Positions 17,548 to 25,904 of a DNA stretch of 64,000 nucleotides are shown here, piece by piece. Both the position numbers and the translations under genes were made by a program. The notes beneath the pieces are model-generated. The model worked only from the letters and a program-made list of their open reading frames with translations, ran no database searches and was not told the DNA's origin. The stretch is from Peribacillus folii (lineage in GTDB: Bacteria; Bacillota; Bacilli; Bacillales; DSM-1321): positions 62,001 through 126,000 of the forward strand of contig NZ_JASJOM010000011.1 in assembly GCF_030271255.1 (NCBI RefSeq), given 5' to 3'. Every line of letters starts with the position of its first letter. Position 1 is the first letter of the stretch.

Positions 17548-17586
17548 CTTACAGCACATTTATGCCAACCTTACAACAACCTTACA
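17548..17586. promoter_or_regulatory. phased CTTACA repeats upstream of the ABC exporter (response-regulator site)
   Basis: CTTACA occurs at 17548, 17570 and 17581, i.e. spaced 22 and 11 bases, each preceded by an ACC/TCC-like pair. Direct repeats at one and two helical turns are the usual form of OmpR-family binding sites. They lie 50-90 bases before the ATPase start, upstream of a -10-like element on the minus strand. Confidence 0.55.
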
Positions 17587-17591
17587 TCCAT

Positions 17592-17627
17592 AAAAAAAAC
17601 GACTTCCATTGAACGGAAGCCGTCTTT
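17592..17627 (-). terminator. intrinsic terminator after the DUF3817 gene
   Basis: On the minus strand GACGGCTTCC pairs (with G-U) with GGAAGTCGTT and runs into eight T. Just 34 bases past the DUF3817 stop. Confidence 0.75.
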
Positions 17628-17660
17628 TGCAAAACAGTCTTTTTAACGAATATAGGATTG

Positions 17661-17951
17661 TTAACCCTGCTTCAATAGCTTTTGATCGATCACAAAATTC
17701 CCGAATGGGATGAATGAAACGATGAATATCAGCGCCATTTTTACAAAGGACCACTTCGATTGAAGGCTTACATAAAGAAGTAAAAGACCGAACACGACGA
17801 ATAAGAAACCATGGATGCTGCCCAAAATGAGTGTCGCCTCACCAATGTCCAATATGTACTTGATCGGCATCCCAATAGCCAGCAAGAGAACATAAGAAAT
17901 CCCCTCTATTATGGTAACGAACCTGAACCATCCGAAAGCTGTCGAAAACAT
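17661..17951 (-). CDS. DUF3817 membrane protein (YdzA-like)
   Basis: Small integral membrane protein of unknown role. The 96 residues contain three hydrophobic segments and the DUF3817 pattern: FRFVTIIEGISYVLLL, MPIKYILDIGEATLILGSIHGFLFV and FIPFGNFVIDQ. ATG 17951 follows AAGGGGATGAG; an extension to 17984 lacks a site. Monocistronic with its own terminator. Family members occur across Bacillus without known function. Confidence 0.82.
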   Translation of the reverse strand: MFSTAFGWFRFVTIIEGISYVLLLAIGMPIKYILDIGEATLILGSIHGFLFVVFGLLLLYVSLQSKWSFVKMALIFIVSFIPFGNFVIDQKLLKQG

Positions 17952-18109
17952 TCGCTCATCCCCTTCTTCATTGTACAAGTACAATTAATATCCAAAATAT
18001 GTAACATCATCATATAATATTACTGGATGGACCACCAATCACTCGTACAAAAAGGTTGCCTGCATCCATGCAGTAAAAAGGTCCATGACAAGTGCGTGTC
18101 TTTCATTGC

Positions 18110-19174
18110 TCAATTCCGGAACCAATTCGCTCCCTCATCCATATGCACGAAGGGAATATCCGTATCGATTACACCCCTGATCCGATCCAGCTCAACATCT
18201 TCTCCCTGAAGCCACTTCGCAAAATCGATGATGGCGGGCTCCTGATTGCCACCTAAAGCAATCCAGGCCTTCAATTCCTTCGGCAAATAAGCGGAAGTAT
18301 GGATCGTGCCCGCCCAGCTGCTATATAAATCGGAAAAGACGCCTTGGTTGGTATCATTGAACAGGCGGTATGCTTCGTAGGCAGACGCAAGGCTGCCTTC
18401 TTGCTCTTGAATGATCCCCAATCGGCGTTTTGAATCGATCAGATGGTGACGGTTTTCATTTTTCATGATTTCAAAGTGATTCGTGCAGGCACTTGCCGTG
18501 CGCACCTCCACATTTCGCGGAGATGTTTCTACAATATAGGTACGGCCGCTTCGATCATAGACAACGTACGTGAAAGAATGACGATGGGGGATTTCCTTCA
18601 ACATCGCGACCGCTTCTTCTACATTCGCACAAGATTCAACTATCAGCCTGCCGATCATGCAGCAAATGAAGCCATCTTCAGGATTCTTTCGATTCATGAA
18701 GTTATAGCCAATCACTAAGCCCTTTTCATTCATCGCGTCCATCCTTCCAGTCCCCCGCTGGCTCGGCCCGATGCTCGAATATCCTTGATCGGTTGGCTGG
18801 AATAACACATAACGTCCTTCATATGTTTTTGGGTGGTAATCGTAATTTCGAATCAGATAATCATCACCCGTCATGATCGAGCATCCAGACCGAACATAAT
18901 CCAAGCGGTACCCCCCAAATTCCTGGAGCACGCGCTCAATCGGCCATTTCAGCGCAGCCTGCATCCCAAGCAATTCCTCCCACACTCCAGGGGCGAACCG
19001 TGTAATCGCCCGCTTGACCTCACCTTCCTCGACCGTAAATCGCGGCTGCCTGATCTTCCACTGATCTTCGCGATTCTTTACCGTTAATGAATCCTTGAAC
19101 TCCTCCCCCTGCTTATATCCAAACTCATAATGCGTTCCCCTGAATTGTATGATTTCACTATATATTTGCTTCAC
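18110..19174 (-). CDS. C45-type Ntn hydrolase (acyl-CoA:6-aminopenicillanate acyltransferase-like)
   Basis: N-terminal-nucleophile amidase/acyltransferase homologue, predicted cytosolic. The 354-residue protein has the family's presumed nucleophile cysteine in RSGCSIMTGDDYLIRNYDYHP (about residue 97), followed by the conserved RNYD, NEKGLVIGYNF and the later ACTNHFE segment typical of peptidase C45/linear-amide hydrolases. In this family autocleavage before the cysteine creates the active N-terminus. Start is GTG 19174 after GAGGGA. The substrate is unknown; in bacteria these enzymes are thought to hydrolyse N-acyl amino acids or peptides. Neighbours do not narrow it. Confidence 0.82.
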   Translation of the reverse strand: MKQIYSEIIQFRGTHYEFGYKQGEEFKDSLTVKNREDQWKIRQPRFTVEEGEVKRAITRFAPGVWEELLGMQAALKWPIERVLQEFGGYRLDYVRSGCSIMTGDDYLIRNYDYHPKTYEGRYVLFQPTDQGYSSIGPSQRGTGRMDAMNEKGLVIGYNFMNRKNPEDGFICCMIGRLIVESCANVEEAVAMLKEIPHRHSFTYVVYDRSGRTYIVETSPRNVEVRTASACTNHFEIMKNENRHHLIDSKRRLGIIQEQEGSLASAYEAYRLFNDTNQGVFSDLYSSWAGTIHTSAYLPKELKAWIALGGNQEPAIIDFAKWLQGEDVELDRIRGVIDTDIPFVHMDEGANWFRN

Positions 19175-19639
19175 GGCTTATCCCTCATTTACAGTAGTTG
19201 CTATTCAAATTAAGAATACTTGATGTATGGTTGAAAATAAAGAAGATACGCCTTTACATTTATGTAACAAAGAAGCATAAACAGCCTCTCAACCATAGTA
19301 TCCATGAATGCTGGCATTCTTGAAGTCATGTTTGTAACTCTACCTGCCTACTGTGAAAATTCATGATGATCATGGACCATCAGCAATATTACATTCCTTC
19401 CAGCTCGACTCGTTAACATGGGCGTGAGAATGCAAACGAATGATTTTGTTTGCTACTAACACCTCTTTCACCCGCTCAGCAAGAGATTCCGTTCAGTCCA
19501 AGTTATAAAGGATACATGCGTTTGGTGACCTAATACAACGAATTCCAGATACATTCCCTTATTTTTTAAATATGGGAAAACTTTCATCCTCCGTCATGCG
19601 TCTATCTATTGAAACAAAAAATTAAGAGGAGGAATTACC
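19175..19639. other. 465-base intergenic region, no gene seen
   Basis: Only short stop-bounded frames are visible, including about 40 minus-strand codons near 19400-19490 without start codon or ribosome site, possibly a gene remnant. No hairpin terminator or promoter stands out. Confidence 0.4.
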
Positions 19640-20203
19640 ATGATAAAAAGTTTAGTAGCAGGACTAGGCATTTTCACTATGGCTGGAGGAATTGCGGTAA
19701 GTGGGCTAGGAGATTTTATGCCAAATCAAACGACACCGTTTCATAGTGAAAAAAAAGAAGAAGTAAGCTCCCATGGGTATCAGGACTTAAAATCTTTAGC
19801 GCTTGCTTGGTATGACAATGGATATACGAATCTCGACAACCCTAAGAACATTCCCGTAGACAAAGTCAATGGGTTGCCTATTGGTCTTTCCAGGGATGAC
19901 TTTGTTAGATTTGTTGTGGAACAGTATGGCGAAGAAGCAGGAAATTCCGCTTCACAAGTTACTTTTTTAGAAAATGACCAAGAAAGCTCAAACTATTATG
20001 GATATAAAGATTTAAAATCTTTAGCGCTTGCTTGGTATGATAATGGATATACCAACCTTGACAACCCTAAAAACATTCCTATAGACCAAGTGAATGGGTT
20101 ACCTATTGGCCTTTCCAAGGATGACTATGTTACGTTTGTAGTGGAAAAATATGGTGAAGAAGCAGGGAATTCCGCTTCACAAGTTACTTTTCTAAATAAC
20201 TGA
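19640..20203 (+). CDS. secreted protein made of two tandem near-identical domains, function unknown
   Basis: Not a family I recognise. The 187-residue protein has an N-terminal signal-like segment (MIKSLVAGLGIFTMAGGIAVSG) and then two copies of a domain of about 60 residues (roughly 47-111 and 122-185). Each copy reads GY.DLKSLALAWYDNGYTNLDN, then PKNIP, NGLPIGLS.DD, a VV..YGEEAGNSASQVTFL ending. The DNA repeats are also alike, indicating a recent duplication. AGGAGG lies before the ATG and a strong terminator follows, so it is an independent unit. Acidic and aromatic-rich; a role at the cell surface or spore is a guess. Confidence 0.75.
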   Translation: MIKSLVAGLGIFTMAGGIAVSGLGDFMPNQTTPFHSEKKEEVSSHGYQDLKSLALAWYDNGYTNLDNPKNIPVDKVNGLPIGLSRDDFVRFVVEQYGEEAGNSASQVTFLENDQESSNYYGYKDLKSLALAWYDNGYTNLDNPKNIPIDQVNGLPIGLSKDDYVTFVVEKYGEEAGNSASQVTFLNN

Positions 20204-20274
20204 TTTACTGAGTTTATTTTCTTACCTTCATCAGTTTTAGAATGAAACCCTACCAAAAAAAGCCTCCTAAAAAA

Positions 20275-20320
20275 CCCCTTGCGTCGTATTTATCATGCAG
20301 ATGACGCAAGGGGTTTTTTT
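20275..20320 (+). terminator. strong intrinsic terminator after the duplicated-domain gene
   Basis: Eleven-base perfect stem CCCCTTGCGTC/GACGCAAGGGG followed by seven T. Confidence 0.92.
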
Positions 20321-20446
20321 ATTAGAGGATTTTGCACTTTTCTATTAGGTCAAATGCCATATTTAACTTTAATACACTCATTTTCGATGATGTTCTGAAA
20401 TAAAGTTCATTCAAAAATAAATAACAAACTAGCATTTTACTATAAA

Positions 20447-20545
20447 TATCTACGAAAAATAGAATTTATCTGCGAAAATTGCAGTCTTATCTACGAATAA
20501 CAGAATTTATCTGCGAAAAATACGATATATCTACGAAAAACTATT
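20447..20545. repeat. 20-21 bp tandem repeat, TATCTRCGAAAA type, second array
   Basis: Five units opening TATCTACGAA or TATCTGCGAA alternate at 20-21 bases. Same core and period as the array at 9261-9377, but with A-rich second halves. Intergenic, no gene plausible. Confidence 0.8.
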
Positions 20546-20687
20546 TGTTAATAAGAATGTACTCATTGGATCTTTAGTCAGAAATATTGATGCAGTAAGA
20601 GTTTCGCCGAGAGTTACATTTAATAATCATTTGCACTAATTTCAAATATTTTCTAACAAAGCACCCATATACGGGCTGACTTAGTTT

Positions 20688-20870
20688 TAGGTTCAGGAAT
20701 ACCGTCCATAATAAGAATTGCAAAAGAGCACCGTCAGGCCCAATTAGAAGCAGAACAGAAACCCCAGGGGTCCCAAGAAAAACAAACTTACTCTAATGAT
20801 TTGAAAGGTGATGGATTTATTGATCAATTTGAATGGTCGAAAACGAGCAGTGGAGAACAAACACAGTAGA
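20688..20870 (+). pseudogene. possible C-terminal gene remnant
   Basis: About 60 codons read without stop in one frame, ending in TAG, with protein-like composition (IIRIAKEHRQAQLEAEQKPQ, then LKGDGFIDQFEWSKT). There is an upstream TAA close by and no start codon with a ribosome site, so it looks like the decayed tail of a gene. Family not recognised. The surrounding 20321-21060 holds no other gene. Confidence 0.3.
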
Positions 20871-21060
20871 CCAAAAATTTAACAGAATGCGTAGAAACAG
20901 GTAAGAGTGATTGTGAAAGGGAATCCAAGTGATGCACATCAATATCACGCTTTATTTACATTCAAAAGGAGCTAATTTCTTCCATAAGATAAGAAGATAG
21001 AGGATAATCAAATTTATTACAATAGAGATTGTAATAATTAATTAACATAAAACTAATAAA

Positions 21061-21101
21061 AAAAAAGTTAAAGGAGATTAATACGCTCCCCTTTAACTTT
21101 T
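21061..21101 (-). terminator. terminator after the small membrane peptide
   Basis: On the minus strand a stem AAAAGTTAAAGG/CCTTTAACTTTT is followed by a run of T. It would end the transcript from the 302-residue secreted-protein gene and the 26-residue ORF. Confidence 0.7.
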
Positions 21102-21114
21102 AACGTCTGTTCCC

Positions 21115-21195
21115 TCACTTATTCTTTTTGGTTATTTTAAACATGGCCAAACTGATAACTATGGCAACTATTATTAATAAAAAGGATCCTGTCAT
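21115..21195 (-). CDS. 26-residue hydrophobic peptide
   Basis: ATG 21195 to TGA 21115 encodes a single membrane-spanning peptide: MTGSFLLIIVAIVISLAMF followed by a positively charged tail (KITKKNK). A GGGTGA-like site sits a few bases upstream. It begins 12 bases after the stop of the secreted-protein gene on the same strand and before a terminator, so it would be co-transcribed. The hydrophobic core with basic C-terminus is typical of real small membrane proteins, including toxin-like peptides and small regulators of membrane proteins. Unproven as a gene. Confidence 0.45.
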   Translation of the reverse strand: MTGSFLLIIVAIVISLAMFKITKKNK

Positions 21196-21207
21196 TTCAC
21201 CCACACC

Positions 21208-22116
21208 TTATTCTAATACAGAAGATTTACTAATTTTACCATTATGATCACTTGATACATTCACTCGTATATACTTTTCCTCAAAAACCAAACCTACTCC
21301 TTTTATGTGCAATCCCCAACTAACCATTCCTGACTGATAAGCAGTGCGCTTTTTTGAGCTTGGCTTTGTTACAGCAGATGCTTTATCATATATACTATAC
21401 ATTGCCCCATCAAAATGTCTTTTTATGTAATTTGTTGTTCTTTGAGCTGTAACTGTACTACCATTATATGTGAAATCAGCAGCGATTTTTGCTGTGTATA
21501 ATTTAGTTCCAATATTACTGTAACATATTCTATAATGACTGGCTGATTTGGTTTTAGAAGATGCTGCATAAGCAGATGGTACTTGGAAAGTATTTCTTAT
21601 ACCTTTCGTTATTATAGGAAGGAAACCATATTCAAATTCATCAGTTTCTTCTAAACTCGAATCTTCTTCTAACCTTGAATCTTCTTCTATTGTCGCTTCT
21701 CTTTCTGCCCCCTCTTCAAAGGCATCTAATGTAATCCCATTAGCATCAACATTCAAGACAGTATTTTCATCAACTTTATATTTATGGCTTACTTCCTTAT
21801 CGTTAATAGTAATCGCTTCAGTATCTTCAGCATTTTCCTCTTTTAATTTTTCAGCAATCTTGCTTTCATTGTCCTTAATAAATTCTTCTAAAACCTCTGG
21901 ATACTCGTCTGAATCATTGTTCTTTAACTCTTCAACAAGCCTTGTCTCATACTGTTTTTGCAATTTCATTTCACTTGCACTCAATTTTAAATCAATGATT
22001 GCTGAATTTTCATTATTAATTTCTTCTGCATTAACTTTGTTAGTTGAGAACATAGTTAAGGTTGAAAAAAATAAACATAACCCTATCAATATAATTATAC
22101 TTCTTTTCATTTTCAT
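21208..22116 (-). CDS. secreted protein with acidic pro-region-like middle, function unknown
   Basis: The 302-residue protein has a signal peptide (MKMKRSIIILIGLCLFFSTLTMF...VNAEE, cleavage near residue 30), a very acidic, coiled-coil-prone region (about 30-170, rich in E/D) and a basic tyrosine/serine-rich C-terminal domain starting after VPSAYAASS (about residue 185), which itself resembles a second AXA cleavage site. The layout suggests a precursor with an acidic chaperone-like segment and a basic mature C-terminal product of about 115 residues. GGAGG precedes the ATG. AT-rich like its surroundings. Family not recognised. Confidence 0.65.
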   Translation of the reverse strand: MKMKRSIIILIGLCLFFSTLTMFSTNKVNAEEINNENSAIIDLKLSASEMKLQKQYETRLVEELKNNDSDEYPEVLEEFIKDNESKIAEKLKEENAEDTEAITINDKEVSHKYKVDENTVLNVDANGITLDAFEEGAEREATIEEDSRLEEDSSLEETDEFEYGFLPIITKGIRNTFQVPSAYAASSKTKSASHYRICYSNIGTKLYTAKIAADFTYNGSTVTAQRTTNYIKRHFDGAMYSIYDKASAVTKPSSKKRTAYQSGMVSWGLHIKGVGLVFEEKYIRVNVSSDHNGKISKSSVLE

Positions 22117-22404
22117 TACTTATACCTCCAAAAATAGTAAAATAGTTTTATTTACATTCATAATCATTACAATTGTTTGTAAAATTCGTCATCCAGAATC
22201 TAGTTTTTTTACCAATAATTTTATAAATATCAATAATTTTTACAATTTTTTATATAAGATATGTTAAAATAAAAAAAACATAATTTAGGTAAGCTGCTAT
22301 GGCTGTACACAAAATTAGTAGGTTTTATCTTTAAAACTAATAAAATTAGTTATTAGGATTTTTTAAAAAAACAGGAAAATTCCTAACGGTAAGGGGAAAA
22401 AGTC

Positions 22405-22740
22405 ATGACAATAATTACAGTTAAGAAAACAACAGAAATTGGAGTAGGCTCACTTTCTTTAGCCCTTTGTTTAATCGGAGTTTTGTTTACTTTTCGATTT
22501 GGTGATAAATTTTGCATTGGAGATATTATTTTAAATTATTTCGGATTAAACGCTTGGTCAAATGGTGATTCAGGTATTCATTATACAATGTTCTATTCAA
22601 TTATATTTTTCATCCCCGCCTTTATTATTGGTAACTTTTACTCCGATAATAAAGGCGCAAAAGCTGGGAAAATTATATCAGGTTTCCTATCAGTTCTAAT
22701 AGTACTAGTACTCATAACAACTATTATCAATTTTGTATAG
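22405..22740 (+). CDS. small three-helix membrane protein, unknown
   Basis: The 111-residue protein has three hydrophobic segments (about 15-32, 62-78 and 90-110) and no recognised domain. AAGGGG lies before the ATG and an intrinsic terminator follows. It is divergent from the secreted-protein gene 288 bases away, in the same AT-rich island next to an IS3 remnant. An immunity or accessory role for the secreted protein is possible but only from position. The 22117-22404 gap is very AT-rich and must carry both promoters. Confidence 0.6.
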   Translation: MTIITVKKTTEIGVGSLSLALCLIGVLFTFRFGDKFCIGDIILNYFGLNAWSNGDSGIHYTMFYSIIFFIPAFIIGNFYSDNKGAKAGKIISGFLSVLIVLVLITTIINFV

Positions 22741-22819
22741 GATAACGTTCACTCCAATTTAATACGATGAATAAGCTTTATTAAACTGGGATAAACGTTA
22801 AAAAATAGATTCAAAAAAC

Positions 22820-22845
22820 AAGCCCCTCTTTAGAGAAGGGCTTTT
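22820..22845 (+). terminator. intrinsic terminator after the small membrane protein
   Basis: AAGCCC-TCT pairs with AGA-GGGCTT, then a T-rich tract. Confidence 0.75.
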
Positions 22846-22924
22846 ATTTATTGAAATTTTAATCTATTCTCAAATATCTCTTTGGATTTGAGTCAATATT
22901 TTGGACACAAAAAGGTTAAGTCTT

Positions 22925-23530
22925 AAGCTGGATTTTTAATTTGATCCTCAATCGTTTGTGGAGTTTTATATCCTAAGCTGCTGTGAATTCTTTTTCGGTT
23001 ATACCAACTTTCAATAAATTGGAAAAACGCTAATTTAGCTGTCTAATAGTCTAAATATTGTACGTGGTTGACTTGTTCCTTTTTTAATTTCGCATGAAAG
23101 GATTCTATACAGGCATTATCGTACGGGCAACCTTTCTGACTAAAGGATTGCTTAATATGATGGTTTTGGATATGTTGAGTAAACACACTGCTTGTATATT
23201 GTGAGCCAAGATCAGTATGAAGAACTAAGCCCTCCGAGGGCTTTTGTGATAAGTGTGAGTTATTGAAAGCTTTTATGACCAGTTTTGTCGTCATTGAACG
23301 CGCAAATGAATATCCTACTATTTCTTAGAATGAAGGTCCAAAATCGAAGCTAAATAACACCATCCGTCTTTTAACGTGTAGATATAGGTAATATCTGCTA
23401 CCCATTTCTCATTAATGGTCTGAGTAGTGAAGTCTCGTTTTAGCAAATTATCCAATTGAATAACCTTTTCTTTAGATGGATAGGGACGGTATTTTTTCTT
23501 GGTAATTGAACGAATTCTCGCCTTGCTCAT
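22925..23530 (-). pseudogene. IS3-family orfB transposase, broken
   Basis: DDE integrase core in pieces. Residues from MSKARIRSITKKKYRPYPSK to LDLHSKK (23530-23321) are followed by a one-base deletion near 23318; the frame resumes as IVGYSFARSMTTKL and runs to QYLDY, where TAG (23043-23045) interrupts; after it the same frame gives TAKLAFFQFIESWYNRKRIHSSLGY and ends in PA at the usual C-terminus. The N-terminal part upstream of 23530 is also damaged. Not functional. Confidence 0.85.
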
Positions 23531-23720
23531 TAAACGTTGAACACGCTTTAGACTTAGGGATACCCCTTTAGTTAATAAGCTTACATAAATCTTTAGAGCC
23601 CCTATCGTCCTTTGCTTTCCAGGTAAATAAGATGAATTTCATTCGTGAGTTCTTGGTTTTCCTATTCACGATTCGATACGACTATTTGAAGGGACTGATA
23701 ATAGCTGCTTATTGGAATTT

Positions 23721-24080
23721 CTAGTATTTCACACATCTTCTGTACGGGATATTGTTTCTTGTATTCCTCAATAAATTCGGTAAGGTCTGTCTCGGGTACT
23801 TTTTCGCGTATATGGCCATAGCCTTTTTTAAGATTTCAACTTCTTGCTTTAACCGAAAGTTTTTCTTCTGAATTGCGGCTAATTCCTTTGGAGTCATGGA
23901 CTCTTCCCCTAAACCGATTGGAGTAAATTCTTTAACCCATTTATAAATGGTCACTTCCGATATTCCATATTCGTCGCTTAATTCTTTGACCGAATTACCC
24001 GAGTGATAAAGATCGACAATCGTCTTCTTGAATTCGTTATTATATTTTTTACCTAAATTCTTACGTTTCAAGACGGACAC
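23721..24080 (-). pseudogene. IS3-family orfA (HTH transposase subunit) with altered end
   Basis: The 119-residue reading begins GKKYNNEFKKTIVDLYHSGNSVKELSDEYGISEVTIYKWVKE, the orfA helix-turn-helix, followed by the leucine-zipper region NFRLKQEVEILKKAMAIYAKK. After that the frame runs on into what should be the orfB N-terminus (PNLLRNTRNNIPY) through a loss of the normal frameshift junction. Kept as part of the decayed element. Confidence 0.75.
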
Positions 24081-24288
24081 ATCCTCTCAAAAATCATTGT
24101 AAGGACTTAACTAAAATGTGTCCATGAAACTATACTAACTCCATTTCCTCCACTTCATTAATGCGTGTATTCTCCCGTTTTGTACCTTCACCAGTTCAAG
24201 GAAAGCCCCCTTAAATTCGCCAAACCACTCACCACCATGATCTCCCTTCATAATCTGTAACTAGGCACATTTATGAGGGGGACGAATC

Positions 24289-25680
24289 ATGGGACTGGAG
24301 TTGACGGCACTCCACTGGATTTATGTTGTATTCATTGTATTGATTATTGGATTTATGGTAAAGCGTCGGGATACGACCCTCATTTGCATCATTGGCATTT
24401 TCCTGTTGGCGTTGGTGGCTACAGGAAGTTTAGCTTCCTCGATAAGCGGAATATTCAACAGCTTCATTTTCGCCATTACGGAATTAATGTCGACGATCTT
24501 GATCATTTCCATCATTGTTGCCATGAGCACGGTGTTGACCAAGTCTGGAATCAACGATGTCATGATTGCTCCTTTTGCGAAATTCATTAAAAACCCTGCA
24601 CTTGCCTTTTGGATAATCGGAATCATCATGATGATCATTTCGTGGTTTTTCTGGCCTTCACCGGCGGTTGCCTTACTTGGAGCGGTTCTGCTTCCCGTAG
24701 CGTTGCGGGCAGGTTTGCCGGCATTAGGCGTGGCGATGGCCATGAACCTATTTGGCCACGGTATCGCATTATCTGGGGATTTCATCATTCAAGCCGCACC
24801 CAAACTGACCGCGGACGCGGCTGCGATTCCAGTCGGTGATGTCATCGCTGCCAGCATTCCCTTGGTGATTACGATGGGGGTCGTCACCACCCTCTCCGCT
24901 TTTATTTTCTTGAAGAGGGATATGAAGCTTGGAAGAATAAAGGCAGATGATAATGCAGGCATCATCCAGGATCAAGCGAGTGAAGAAGAACTGCTAACCC
25001 TGGCTCAAAAGAAGTTTTTTGCCATTTTTATTCCGTTCGCATTTCTGCTTGATGTGGTGGGGTTGTCGATTTTGAAGCTGCAAGGCGGAGACGCGACGGC
25101 GTTGGTGGGCGGTACGGCGGTTTTCATTTTATTGATTTTATCCCTTGTCGCCCATAAACAACAAGGGCTCGAAAAATCGACAGCCTATTTGATTCAAGGC
25201 TTTCAATTTGGCTTCAAGGTATTCGGTCCGGTCATTCCAATCGCTGCCTTTTTCTATTTAGGTGATTCAGGCTTCACTCAAATCATCGGAGATTATTTAC
25301 CAAAAACATCGCTCGGCATCGTCAATGACCTCGGTGCTGCCTTAGCCGCCGCTGTTCCTTTGACGAAGGAGATCGCCGCCATTACATTAACCGGCATCGG
25401 TGCCATTACGGGCCTTGATGGATCGGGCTTCTCAGGGATATCCTTGGCCGGATCGGTAGCCAAACTATTTGGCACGGCCATTGGCAGCGGAACCGCTACC
25501 TTGACTGCACTCGGGCAAATCACTGCAATTTGGGTAGGCGGGGGCACCTTGATTCCCTGGGCACTGATTCCAGCCGCTGCAATCTGTAATGTCAGCCCCT
25601 TCGAACTCGCTCGCCGGAATTTGCTGCCGGTGGCAATCGGCCTGGCAGTCACAACCATCGTCGCGATGTTTCTTATGTAA
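24289..25680 (+). CDS. multi-pass membrane permease, ion-transporter superfamily type
   Basis: The 463-residue protein is almost entirely hydrophobic, with about 12 membrane segments in two similar halves and glycine/proline-rich re-entrant stretches (PSPAVALLGAVLLPVALRAG and GAITGLDGSGFSGISLAGSVAKLFG) of the kind seen in ion-transporter superfamily carriers for organic acids or Na+/H+ exchange. No substrate-specific motif is recognised, so no symbol is given. GAGGGGG lies before the ATG. It is a single gene between an IS remnant and a long inverted repeat. It could be a dicarboxylate or gluconate-type carrier. Confidence 0.6.
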   Translation: MGLELTALHWIYVVFIVLIIGFMVKRRDTTLICIIGIFLLALVATGSLASSISGIFNSFIFAITELMSTILIISIIVAMSTVLTKSGINDVMIAPFAKFIKNPALAFWIIGIIMMIISWFFWPSPAVALLGAVLLPVALRAGLPALGVAMAMNLFGHGIALSGDFIIQAAPKLTADAAAIPVGDVIAASIPLVITMGVVTTLSAFIFLKRDMKLGRIKADDNAGIIQDQASEEELLTLAQKKFFAIFIPFAFLLDVVGLSILKLQGGDATALVGGTAVFILLILSLVAHKQQGLEKSTAYLIQGFQFGFKVFGPVIPIAAFFYLGDSGFTQIIGDYLPKTSLGIVNDLGAALAAAVPLTKEIAAITLTGIGAITGLDGSGFSGISLAGSVAKLFGTAIGSGTATLTALGQITAIWVGGGTLIPWALIPAAAICNVSPFELARRNLLPVAIGLAVTTIVAMFLM

Positions 25681-25692
25681 TGGCTTCTTTTT

Positions 25693-25742
25693 GAACTGCC
25701 CTGTAAATGTTAGATACAAAACCAACATTTACAGGGCAGTTC
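25693..25742. terminator. long perfect inverted repeat after the permease
   Basis: Nineteen-base perfect arms (GAACTGCCCTGTAAATGTT and its complement) around a 12-base loop, starting 12 bases past the stop. No T-run follows on the plus strand, though TTTTT precedes it. It may act as terminator or RNA-stabilising hairpin. Confidence 0.55.
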
Positions 25743-25904
25743 ATTGGGGATTTTTGATTAAGTATGCGATAGGCGAAATATCAAATACCGCTTTAAAGTA
25801 CTTAGAAGGAAAAAAACTATAAATCCGTTGCTCAAGAAAGACATATAGGCTTATCCCCTCAGAAGGGTAGCTCGCTAATTAAAACATGGAATGGGCGACT
25901 TGTT

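Larger units (their letters stand above)
22902..24124 (-). mobile_element. decayed IS3-family insertion sequence (IS150-like)
   Basis: Inverted ends TGGACACA...TTAAGTC are visible at 22902-22923 and, reversed, at 24103-24124. Between them on the minus strand lie an orfA-type gene (HTH, about 24080-23760) and a fragmented orfB transposase with the DDE pieces ADITYIYTLKDGW, HTDLGSQYTS and ACIESFHAKLKKEQ. At 1223 bp it is shorter than intact elements (about 1.4-1.5 kb). No matching target duplication was seen at the ends. Transposition-incompetent by itself. Confidence 0.85.

Noticed and set aside
20447-20545. CRISPR-like array
   Set aside because: Units are adjacent and degenerate with no unique spacers, so it is a tandem repeat.
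24135-24251. 38-residue minus-strand frame between the IS3 end and the permease
   Set aside because: Protein-like (FKGAFLELVKVQNGRIHALMK) but no ribosome site, and it occupies the space needed for the permease promoter; probably a remnant or chance.
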